NCBI GenBank assembly: GCA_033032865.1
Contig: JAWHQI010000277.1
Span: forward strand, 590,501 to 654,500
Source: Dactylorhiza incarnata
Lineage: Eukaryota; Streptophyta; Magnoliopsida; Asparagales; Orchidaceae
Length of the DNA: 64,000 nucleotides
Direction of reading: 5' to 3'
The notes below the pieces were generated by a model that was given only the letters and a program-made list of their open reading frames with translations, did no database searches and was not told where the DNA came from. Positions 11,705-20,641 of the stretch are shown piece by piece; within the stretch, counting starts at the first letter, position 1, and each line of letters starts with the position of its first letter. A program made the position numbers and the translations under genes.

Positions 11705-13596
11705 GAGTACTTACAACGGAAGTAATAAAAGGAAACTAAGGGTAAAAGTGTACCTCAGAATCTGATTTCACAGAGCCACTAAATTTTATAAGAGTCAAAA
11801 CACAGGAAATACTGAAATGCTAAACATAGTCCGATACAAGGAAACATCAGGCAAATTCTGATACTTGTCCCATATTACAAAGCCGTGCTGGAAGGAAAAA
11901 CTTCTAAATGAAAACAAACTAAACGGGGAACATCGGCAACCGCGCTCATCCTAGGCGCAATACCCCACCTGTGATCCCTGTAATAATAAGCCCAAAAATG
12001 GGTCAGCCCAACTGGAGAGTAAGAAAAAACCCATTTCTCCTAGTGACACTAAATAATATTAATTGTAGAAACATGAGTGCATGCCAAAATAAAACAGAAA
12101 ATGATTACTTTGTACCATACAATATATTTTAATTTTATTAATATGCATGGTTTTCTATCAAAAAATACTGCACACATAAATGACTATTCTATTGTGATTT
12201 AAACATGTATTTCTAGTCAAATCGTACAAATACTAACTTCAAGGGACTTCTAACTGCGATGAACGCTTAAATTTTTAAAGCTGTATCTTAAGCGCAATCT
12301 AATGATTCGAGTCTTTACTAACGAACGCATCACGTTCTATGTCCCAAGGACTTAGACCCGAATCTACTACTCTATTAGGGGATATATATTCTCTCCCCAA
12401 AGGTTGAGGCTCCTAGGGGCTACTATGCCCTATGAGAAAGATTGTGCGCCTCAATCTTATCACGAGCGATAACATCATTCGTGCCTCCTAAACGATTCCT
12501 GTTATTATCTGGATTTTAATAAAAAGTTCTACTAGTTGCTCTGCATAGGTTCACCGTTTTCCGAGAACTCTAACCTTTAAGAGAAAATCATATTCGTACT
12601 CTACTGAATTTTTTATTTGTCTAAGAAGTACTCAAATACATACTATCAATTATTAGTACAAAACACGAGAGTGTAATACTAATCAATTTCTCGTCTAAAA
12701 ACATTTATGCGCTACTATGTGATATGTCTAGCCAAAAGAAATAGATTTTCTTACATTGAGGGTACGACGCTCGCACACTTGACGCGGCGGCATGATTCCT
12801 CCTAGATCACTTGACAAAGGACGATCTTCTTAGTTATATCTCCGAACGCGACCTAGCTCTCTTCCAACGATGGCCACTAATACAAGGGTGATGAATCAAT
12901 TGGAGGATTTCAGATTTCCTGCTTCTGTAACTACAGGATCGTAAACTAAACCCCAGGAATTTAATTGAGAGGGAGGAGGAACCTGCGGCTAAGTCCTTTC
13001 GTCGGGAGGAGCACATGCTCCAGGCTTCTAAATAGGGTAGGAGGAATGTCGACTGAGCAGGGGAGGATCGTCGATCTCTGGAGGGCTTCGAAACGAAGAC
13101 TCGGTCGCCGCCGGGAACTCTTCCTTCGACCGCGCGGCTGCGAGCAAGTAAACGAGACGGAGGAGTCGGGATTTTCTCTTCTTACGAGCGATATGGAAGA
13201 GAAAAGAACCTACACGCTTCCTTAACTGCAAGCGAACAGGCGTGAGGTTGCGCCGGTTACGGGAAAAGAAAAAAAGAAAGGGGCTACGGTTATAATAACT
13301 GCAGAAGCTGCGCCCTTTCCTAAAAATTAATCGCTGAAACGGGGGAGGGGAAGAAAAGGATTTGAAGTTATTTACTAAGGCGCCATTGGACACTATATCA
13401 TTAGTTAAGAGTGTAAACATGGCTTGTGGACTTCTATATCGCGTCGAAATGATTTCTTAAAGATAAATCATTTATTTAAAAGGAACGGTTAACAAGGACA
13501 AACGCGTACCTCGATAAGAAGTTGGCTCGATTATTCCTGCCCGTGATCGAGTCCTGAAAATAAGTTTAATTTACGAATTAAGATACGGGTGCTACA
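11701..13596 (-). repeat. 5' LTR of the Tekay-type element, inner end missing
   Basis: It aligns with 5329-7224; the first ~117 bp of the LTR as written on the + strand, which carry the U5 end next to the PBS, are absent. The outer end is intact (GGTGCTACA, then TSD GAAGA at 13597-13601). With the PBS gone and the U5 end removed, this element could not be reverse transcribed. Confidence 0.9.
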
Positions 13597-14143
13597 GAAG
13601 AAGAGGATGCTTTGCTGTTTTTCTCCCGGTCCAAAGCCCGCACAACGCCTCAGGCGGTTCCTGCATACCCTAAGCGAGAATGACGTGAAGAATAGCTCGT
13701 GCGTGCGGGTTTTGGAGATGAGGGCTCGTTATGCGGTTTGGGATAAAGAGGTGCATTTGATATTATTTTTATCCTTGAACCGGTCTAAACCCACATCTCC
13801 TCCGCCTAACATTAATTCTATTTAACCCAACCGCTATTAGCACCCCACGACCAGCCTCTAATAGCACACCAATTTAATTTAGCTAGCTTGCTATTGGCAT
13901 ACCAAAGTATAATCATTTAATTAATTCCTACATGGCCGCCGTCGATGATAAATTCACAAGTCCACCAAAATCATTCAGTATGCAATTAAAATTTTGAAAT
14001 AAAAGTTCGTCGTAACATACAAATCATGTGATTAAAATTGTTGCGATGATTTTTCGTCACTGCCCTTTTCTTATCCCCCTTGGGGATTAATTTACTTAAG
14101 ACTTTTTAAATTTTATGTAGCTATACGAAATTTAGGTGTTACA

Positions 14144-14478
14144 AGGCATCACCGGGGCGAACCGTCCGCCTGCCTGCACGGTTCGCCGTCGACCCTTTCC
14201 ACTCCGGCGACCTCCCCGTCCTAAGCAGTTTCTCACGTCAACGATTGACGTCGACGACAACGATTTCTCTCCATCAATCGTCGATTAGCGCTCACACCCT
14301 GAGCAACTGTGCTTGATTTGATCACTCCGAGCTATAGCATGCGACATGCTTGGGTAAACTCCGCCTCATCTTAAATGCTCCAACTCATTAGATTAATCTT
14401 ATGCGTTTCAATGGAAAATCTCTAAGCTTGCCTCAGACGTCCGCATTGCTTTTTATTGCCATTATTCCATAAATTATT
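14144..14478. other. unassigned segment (middle part), no gene seen
   Basis: GC-rich at first (GGCGAACCGTCCGCC, CGACGACAACG), then AT-rich. It continues the block interrupted by the solo LTR at 3311 and by the LINE at 14479. No ORF of substance and no TE protein match. The first five bases are the solo LTR's right TSD copy. Confidence 0.4.
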
Positions 14479-14490
14479 GATTGCGAATAA

Positions 14491-15398
14491 CAACAACAAC
14501 AATACTCAAGCCTTTATCCCACCATGGTGGGGTCGGCTATATGGATCCTTTGTCGCCATTGAGCCCTATCTTTAATCATGGCCTCACTAATGCCTAAGTA
14601 CATCATATCTTTCCTTATAGTTTCATTCCAAGTCTTTTTTGGTCTACCCCTCCCCCGTTTAACATGTCTAGTGACTAAACTCTCACAACGCCTAACAGGT
14701 GCCTCTAATGGTCTCCTATGTACATGTCCGAACCATCTTAAACGAGCTTCTCGCATCTACTATACAATTGGCGCCACTCCTGTCTTATCCCTGATACATT
14801 CATTCCTAATTTTATCCAGTTTCGTATGACCACACATCCACCTAAGCAATCTCATCTCTGCAACTCCCATTTTTTGCTCATGTACACCATTCAGTGCCCA
14901 ACACAGAACCGTAGAGCATTGCTGGCCTAATTGCAGTACGGTAAAACTTGCCTTTAAGTTTTAATGGTACTTTAGGATCACATAAGATCCCAGGCGCGCC
15001 TCTCCACTTCAACCAACCTGCTTGGATTCTATGTATCACATCTTTATCTACACCTCCATCTTTTTGAATTATCGATCCCAGATATTTAAAGCACTCACTG
15101 CGGGAAATATCTTGGTCACCCAATTTAATGACAGAGTCATCCGACCTTCTTGCACTACTAAATTTAAGCTCTATATACTCCGTCTTTGTCCAGCTCAACC
15201 TAAAACCCTTCTTTTCTAAAGTGTCTCGCCAATATTCAAGTTTCACGTTTACACTCTCGCGCATCTCATCGACCAAAACAATATCTTTTGCAAATAATAA
15301 CACCAAGGTATTTCTTTTTGGATATGTCCGGTGAGCTCATCTAAGATAAGGGTAAAAAGATAAAGGCTTAAAGCTGACCCTTGATGTGAGACAACAAC
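14491..15398 (-). mobile_element. 5'-truncated RTE-clade LINE
   Basis: The - strand encodes the end of an RTE reverse transcriptase. Part of the RT palm is present (HQGSALSLYLF, then LLFAKDIVLVDE), followed by SECFKYLGSIIQKDGG, the KLKGKFYRTAIRPAMLYG block and the C-terminal [11 protein letters not shown] plus [12 protein letters not shown]. The 3' end is TTG repeats. A 12-bp TSD, GATTGCGAATAA, flanks it exactly (14479-14490 and 15399-15410). The FADD catalytic box reads FAKD, so the RT is dead. There are frameshifts at about 14757-14878 and 15306. About 0.9 kb of a ~3.3 kb element remains. Confidence 0.92.
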
Positions 15399-15410
15399 GA
15401 TTGCGAATAA

Positions 15411-15638
15411 GCTTGTGAAAAATCACAAATGTCGCCTTGATTCGAACCATAAAACATCCAAGAATCTCTTTTCAAAAAACGATTGGGACTTTCTCGAAGT
15501 TCAAACATTGAACGTGATTTTGCGTGGGAAATTCGAGTTCGCCCTCTCGGTTTACATCAGCTATGCTACCCCGAGAATAACATCCACACCGCCCAAGCCA
15601 AAAAGATAGAAGTCAACGCTTCAACGGTGACTGAGAAT
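15411..15638. other. unassigned segment (right part) with hAT copy B target site
   Basis: Short stretch between the LINE and hAT copy B. It is open on the + strand for about 60 codons in two frames, but matches nothing I recognise. It ends with CTGAGAAT, the left TSD of copy B; beyond copy B the sequence resumes in the old gypsy protease. Confidence 0.4.
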
Positions 15639-16532
15639 CAAGGTTTTAAATGTCGGATGTCGGAGACATGTCGGATTGAGTTTTTAGATGTCGGATGTCG
15701 GAGATATGTCGGAGATATTTTAATATGTCGGATTTCTAAAAAATATTTATATTATAAGTTATACCATATTATCTTAGCTCTATAAATACATTAATTTGTT
15801 CTACTCAATAGACACATTTTCTACTTAGTTGTATTATTTCCAAAATACTTAAATCTATCTTCAATCACCATTATCTTCTAATCATGTATCTATTTTCATT
15901 GTATGTATATCTCCATTTATTATTTTCATATTTAAGCACTTAAATGTTGAAAATTATTTTATCATTCTTCCTCATTGTTGGAAACGGAAATGACAAACAC
16001 TATTTAGATATCAATCTGTATTAAATAATGAGTTTTTTTTACTTCCATATAAACATGCAAATTAACTGTACAATACTAAGAATAAATGTGGCAGGCTTGG
16101 CGACAATGACAAAACTTGATAGGATAAATTTCAGCAATCAAATACGCAACTGATACTCCATACATAAAGCATGCAAGAAGAAAGCATTGGAAGGAGACAA
16201 GTAAAAATCAAGTATAGTCCATTTGCTCGGAAATGTGCAATCAATAAAATGGGAAAAAACCTAGCAAAAAAAACCTTCCAGCGGCGAGGAAGGAGAATAA
16301 GCGGAGAGAAATCTCTGATCGTGCGACATTTAGAAATGTCGGCGACATTTAGAAATGTCGGCGACATTTGGAAATGTCGGCGGCGGCCGATATATCGGAT
16401 TTAATCGGTTATGTCGGCCGACATAATGAAAAACGTCATAACCTTTAAATTTTCATTATGCAAATCGTTTTTGGTTCAAACAGGAGATGTCGTCCGACAT
16501 GTCGGACATGTCGACCGACATTTAAAACAGTG
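15639..16532. mobile_element. hAT-type MITE, copy B (GTCGG/CCGAC family), complete
   Basis: Ends are CAAGGTTTTAAATGTCGG (15639) and, on the other strand, CACTGTTTTAAATGTCGG (from 16532), 16 of 18 matching. The flanks are CTGAGAAT on both sides (15631-15638 and 16533-16540), a perfect 8-bp TSD typical of hAT. Length 894 bp. Subterminal regions hold many ATGTCGG/CCGACAT words, and a CCGATATATCGG palindrome lies near the right end. The centre is AT-rich. A less AT-rich stretch at about 16090-16325 has no counterpart in copies A or C. No transposase, so it is non-autonomous. Orientation is opposite to A and C. Confidence 0.92.
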
Positions 16533-16544
16533 CTGAGAATTACC

Positions 16545-17560
16545 CCAACGTGACGGACACCTAGGCACAGACACCCGAGGTGACTCCCATTGGAAAATTG
16601 GAGAGGAAGCCACATGAGAGAAATTGCGACTGATGCCATTGTCGACTATGATCACCATTAGTCGACCACATATCGTGCCCCATAAAGATTCATGGTTGAG
16701 GGTCTAGAAATGCCTCCCGCCGAATAGAGGTGTAGTTCCAATCAAGTAAGCTCTGCAGAAGAATCCACTAGAGGGGTGTCCTCCCCAGTACCAAAGCATC
16801 GAAGTTCGCCATGACGATCTTTTCATCCTCCAAACAAAGCAACATATTCAACTCCTTGTTGGGGCATTTTTGGACCGGGGAGTACAATTGCTTATAACGA
16901 GAAGGCAAATCCTTACTCTCCTAAACTCTAGGTATTCTTAATATGCGGTGGTGGTTGGGTTCTGGGAGAGGATTGCAGATGGTCGAGTAGCGGCGATGAC
17001 TATCCCAGGAAGTGGAACTCACATAGATATTGTGTCGGCTTGGCCTGGGCGGTGTACGCCCGAGATTGATAAGACAATGCGTTATAGCTAGTTGAGGATG
17101 CCCCTAGTGCCATCATAAATTTGGCCTCCACAACGGGTTGGCTGGATGGCCAATATGAGAGTGACCAAGTTTAAAGTGCACAGTTGAGCGTGTATGTGGG
17201 GTTGCAACCCATGCATGAAGTATTCCAGATTGTAGGCCATTAGTAAACCAAGAGCACAAATCATCAATGTAAGCTTCCAGTGAGTCGATTTGATGTATTG
17301 CCCAAACCAAATGCGTTCGCAGGGCAAAGCGTGTTGTAGCGCAATATGAGCTCCACGTCTGATTAAGCCAACACATCCATCGGAAGACTGACCCATCCAT
17401 GTAAATCATTGCACTGGCATCTTGCTCTCTTCAGGGGTTAGCTGTAACTCAAGTGACTATTGCGCTGATGCCATCTAGCCCATCGGATTGAATCGTCAAA
17501 CAAGGGCACCTCCACGCACTGGGTGGAGGGTGCGGCTAAAATGAGGGCGAAGGGCTCAAC
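16545..17560 (-). pseudogene. gag and protease of the short-LTR gypsy element
   Basis: Gag reads, across frame changes, as MYMDGxxxRWxxWLNQTW-like (17405-17340), SLEAYIDDLCSWFTNGLQ, then HIHAQLCTLNLVTL (family: GLKPHIRAELCTLNPxTLxxAM). Further left, RYKQLYSPVQKCPNKELNMLLCLEDE (in two pieces, about 16900-16830) is a decayed zinc knuckle with the usual 'KxELxxLLxxxDE' tail. Protease follows as IIVDNGISRNFSHVAS at 16655-16605, where family members have DSGATHNF. Many stops. Bases 17570-18234 are the leader and gag start, not readable as protein. Confidence 0.7.
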
Positions 17561-18007
17561 ATTGGGCTCACCCGTGTTTCCCAGGCCTATCAGATCAATG
17601 AGCGTAGTATCAGACACTGGAGATGGGGATGCTTTGCTAGTTGATGGTTAGCCTTGGTAAAGAATTTGTAGGATGTTAGTTTGGTGGATTCTACCACCTC
17701 CATATGGGAAGAAAACTTGCCTATAGAACGTCCCACCTCATCAGGACGTTTCATTTTGGATTGCGTCAATGACATTCACCAACCAAGGTGAGGTCGGCTG
17801 CGAAATGCAACTTTGGAAAGTGTTGCCAATGTCGGAGGGTCGCAGCTGGGCGTCAACCACATATGGTCGCATTCGAGGCCTTGATCGCCGATAAGGTAAT
17901 ACGTGTTGGTCTGGCGTGTACAATGACCACATGATCGACCTAGGTATTTTCCCATGCGTCGGCGGCTAGGTGATCCACTAGAAAGCTGCATCGTTGATGA
18001 GCCGCTA

Positions 18008-18100
18008 TAAAGTTGCATCCTTGATGCCGCATGCGTCAATGGGTGGCGAGGAAGTTGCATCCTTGATGAGCCGCATGCGTCAATGTGTGGCGAGGAAGTT
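18008..18100. repeat. tandem repeat in the old gypsy leader/gag start
   Basis: Two adjacent units, GTTGCATCCTTGATG...GCATGCGTCAATGGGTGGCGAGGAA and a second copy with TGTGTGGCG, period about 45, plus partial copies of the GCATC-TTGATGAGCCG word at 17988 and 18000. Part of a leader region, with no coding sense apparent. Confidence 0.7.
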
Positions 18101-18234
18101 GCGTGAGTTGATGTGTAGAGAGGAAATTGAGTGCGTCTGCAATTGGACGAAATGAGGGGTGAAAGGCACTAACCCAGATGGAAGGAATTTTGGACCTAGA
18201 TTAAGTGGAGTGAAAATGACAAGTCAGACCAAGT

Positions 18235-18356
18235 TGGTACAATATGATAGATTTTATTGCATGATGGAAAACGAGAAAGACATGATGGAGAAGCTGCTTT
18301 CGTCGCCCAACGCATAGCACTCATCAAACACAACTCATATGGAAGGTCTCTACCCA
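18235..18356 (-). repeat. 5' LTR of the short-LTR gypsy element
   Basis: 122 bp, + strand TGGTACAATATG...CTCTACCCA, the partner of 1746-1863. On its internal side the - strand continues ACTTGGTCTGAC, a possible but weak primer binding site. On its outer side is the AER motif of the copia integrase. Confidence 0.55.
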
Positions 18357-18500
18357 TTCCTCTCAGCAACACCATTTGGCTGAATGTTTTCAGAGCAAGA
18401 AAGTTGGAGACGTAATTCCCTTTTCTTTTATAAACTCTTGCAATTCCCTTCAAATAAATTCCCCACCATTGCCACTTTGAAGAACTCCGAGCTTCACATC
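18357..18500 (-). pseudogene. outer Ty1/copia integrase, middle piece
   Basis: The - strand reads VKLGVLQSGNGGEFI, a stop, then REL, EFIKEKGI and, after frame changes, QxNGVAERN. This is the copia integrase block 'VKxLRSDNGGEY...CPYTPQQNGVAERKN'. The second catalytic Asp of the DDE triad is Gly here (SGNGGE for SDNGGE). It lies exactly between two gypsy insertions: 18356 on the left, 18501 on the right. Confidence 0.8.
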
Positions 18501-19656
18501 TGATGTATGCTAAATTTTGTGTTATTTGTTTTTTTGAAAAGAATAATTCGAGTTAAATTAGGTATCACGACTAGGCACATTAGCCCGCACTACCATCCCC
18601 AGAGAGTGGGCTCCTTAGTAGTAAATCTAGAGCCTAATCGTTTTACACACATTTAGCGAGAGGTTAAGAGGGCTAGCACGCCGCACGCTAGTGTTTTGCA
18701 CAAGAATATTTGCAAGTCAAATAATGAATGAGAATTTGCAACAACGGAAGAGGATGAGTGCATGTAAATGAATGTGATCACTTAAGAATAAATTGCATAA
18801 AATTATTCTAACAGAGAGGGAGTCGAAATTATACCTACAGAGATTTCTCATGTTTGAACAGGGCCGATTGGGGGTGGATTTTGGATTTAACGGTGAACAA
18901 AGGACTTGTATGGATCGGGTGGACCGAGAGAGGAAATCAACGGGTCTGGATGCTCGATTGGCATTTCAGGTAGGGATTAGAGGCCCAGTGGCTCGGAGTA
19001 ATAGCTGGGCGGGCTTGTGGAAGAGGATGCATGTTCTGGATGGATTCAGGGGATGGGTTAACAATGAAATTACGAGGGAGGGACCTGGCAGACGTGATCG
19101 GAGAGGAGTAGGACTGTCGCCGTTAACAATAGACAAAGTTCTGTCGTCGATGGAGGTGGTCCGAGATGGGGTCGCCTCCGGTCAACCGGTCCTCTGGTGG
19201 ATTCGATGGAGACAGACAAGGTTGAAGCAGCAGGAGGAAGACGATGTGGCATCGAGCAGGGGATTCACTAGAGTACCGAGTAACATAACAATCTCTATTT
19301 CTCCAGGCTACCTTCAACATGAGGGGGAAGCTGGTTTTTTAATAGGTAGATTAAAAATCGGCGACAGTCAGAGTTAAGGCAAGACAACAATCAGATTTAA
19401 GGTAATTTAAAGGGGGAGGGGAGTTGGTTATAGCTGGTAGAGGAATCGAACCTGAACATTTAATCGGAAATCAAAGAGGTACAGGTGGCTCCTGCCAAAA
19501 GCAATTAATTTCGAAGTCGAGTTTTATTTTGAAATTAATTTAGTAATTTTATTTTTTGGTCTAATTTTATGCAATTTCTCATAAATATTATTTACCTGCA
19601 TACCACCCTATTCAGCGTTGACAACCCTATTTATTTAAGGTCTTATTGGCTGGTCG

Positions 19657-20440
19657 CATGGTTTTGAAAATCGGATCGGACGGTAACTGGTTAACACCCG
19701 AAACCGACCTTCAACAGAGGTCGACATCAAACTGTCGACCCGGCTGGGCCACCCGTGAAACCGCAAACTGGAGCGGGTTTTGTAGAACCAGGAGAGTCTT
19801 GGGCGTGGCTTACCTAGCCTTTTTCTAACTTTAAAAATGTTAAAAATGTCTAAGCCAGCTGGAATCGAACCTTACCCCCTGTGGCGGATCCCGAAGACAC
19901 TACCCACTTGGACCAGCTTGCCTAATTGCAAGCTGCTGAATATAAAATACTATTATTCATATTAATTAATATATAATAATATTATTCACATTAATTAATA
20001 TATAATAATATTATTCATATTGATTAATGTAATAAACTTATAAAGTTATATATACATATTTATATATAAAGGATATACCATATTTATTTGTATTAAATAT
20101 AATGATATTAAATTAACAATAATAGTATTATTAATTTATTATAATATTTATATATATCATATTTATTTATATATATACTATAATTATATATATGATGTTA
20201 ACTTAAAATTATTCTTTGTTCAAAATTCTAATATATTGTTATTTATTTTATTTGACATAAATTAGAAAATTGAGATATAATATTTTTATGCAAATGTTTG
20301 ATATAATATTGATTATTTTTTATTTTTCTAGCTTAATTTGTATATACAACGGTTTGACCTCGGTTGAACCGGTTGGACCAGTTCAACCTCGAACCTTTTC
20401 TTCCACTGGTTTGATGTCCGGTCCAGTTTTCAAAACGTTA
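19657..20440. mobile_element. hAT-type MITE (copy D), different family, inserted in an LTR
   Basis: Ends CATGGTTTTGAAAATCGG and, on the other strand, TAACGTTTTGAAAACTGG. The flanks are GCTGGTCG (19649-19656) and GCTGATCG (20441-20448), an 8-bp TSD with one mismatch, and the partner LTR lacks the whole segment. Subterminal words are CCGGTT/AACCGG-like. The centre is extremely AT-rich with a 29-bp tandem unit at about 19951-20027. A tRNA-like A/B-box pair lies at 19860-19925. No transposase. Confidence 0.85.
19850..19930 (-). other. tRNA-like (pol III A-box/B-box) stretch inside hAT copy D
   Basis: On the - strand TGGTCCAAGTGGG (A-box-like) is followed about 30 bases later by GGTTCGATTCC, an exact B-box. 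The ends do not pair as an acceptor stem, so it is not a functional tRNA gene. It could be a SINE head carried by the MITE, or a chance capture. Confidence 0.45.
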
Positions 20441-20641
20441 GCTGATCGAACCAATACATCAAAATTTAAATTAACATACAACAATACATGACAAACTTAC
20501 GATGACACACAATACGATGATGAAAATCATGAAATATGGCAGCGAACACGATGACATGTAACATATAATCACAATAGTTGATGAAAAAAACGTAAAGGAA
20601 GAAATCCCGTGGATTGAATGGATGCGCCCTTAGGTGCATCA

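Larger units (their letters stand above)
5212..13596 (-). mobile_element. Tekay/Del-type Ty3/gypsy chromovirus, internally deleted
   Basis: LTRs at 5212-7224 and 11701-13596 are about 98% identical by eye (roughly 40 substitutions in 1.9 kb). The outer flanks are both GAAGA (5207-5211 and 13597-13601), a perfect TSD. The - strand order is gag zinc knuckle, protease, RT, RNase H, integrase, chromodomain-like tail. The right-hand (5') LTR lacks its inner ~117 bp, and PBS plus most of gag are gone, because a deletion starts at the end of a hAT MITE inserted in gag. Three nonsense codons and one frameshift also break pol. It is young by LTR identity but dead. Confidence 0.9.
3312..14143. mobile_element. 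solo LTR of a gypsy element, split by a Tekay-type insertion
   Basis: The + strand begins TGTAACGGCCCGG at 3312 and ends TTAGGTGTTACA at 14143, with TG...CA ends and inverted TGTAAC/GTTACA termini. The five bases on both sides are AGGCA (3307-3311 and 14144-14148), a perfect TSD. Removing the nested chromovirus and its TSD copy (5212-13601) leaves about 2,440 bp with no internal coding region, so this is a solo LTR formed by recombination between two LTRs. Size and ends resemble LTRs of chromoviruses. Left part 3312-5211, right part 13602-14143. Confidence 0.85.
1746..18356 (-). mobile_element. decayed Ty3/gypsy element with very short LTRs, heavily invaded
   Basis: Two similar repeats, 1746-1863 and 18235-18356 (about 120 bp, both TG...CA on the + strand), flank gypsy remnants in the right - strand order: gag and protease at 17560-16545, then reverse transcriptase and the start of RNase H at 2640-1890. 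The rest of RNase H and all of integrase are missing. Both outer edges break an older copia integrase within the motif AER|KNKH, which rejoins if this element is removed. The flanking pentamers are TTTTT and TTCCT, compatible with a decayed TSD. Inside are a solo LTR, a chromovirus, a LINE, two hAT MITEs and an unexplained segment. The short-LTR reading is inference; gag/RT identity is firmer. Confidence 0.6.
18501..20641 (-). repeat. 3' LTR of the 18.5-26.3 kb gypsy element, split by a hAT element
   Basis: It starts TGATGTATGC and ends GTGCATCA. The partner LTR aligns before and after the insertion at 19657-20440, e.g. GAAAAGAATAATTCG near 18537 and 24963, and TTATTTAAGGTC near 19631 and 26077. 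A chance open frame at 18793-19377 lies in LTR sequence that is partly repeated in the other copy; it is not a gene. Confidence 0.88.

Noticed and set aside
17088..18060. Several - strand open frames of 60-100 codons
   Set aside because: Overlapping frames of one decayed gypsy gag; only the gag reading is kept.
18793..19377. 194-residue + strand open frame
   Set aside because: Lies in an LTR; the partner LTR has the same sequence broken by frameshifts. No recognisable domain.
19850..19930. tRNA gene on the - strand
   Set aside because: A-box and B-box are present, but the 5' and 3' ends cannot form an acceptor stem and no anticodon arm is convincing.
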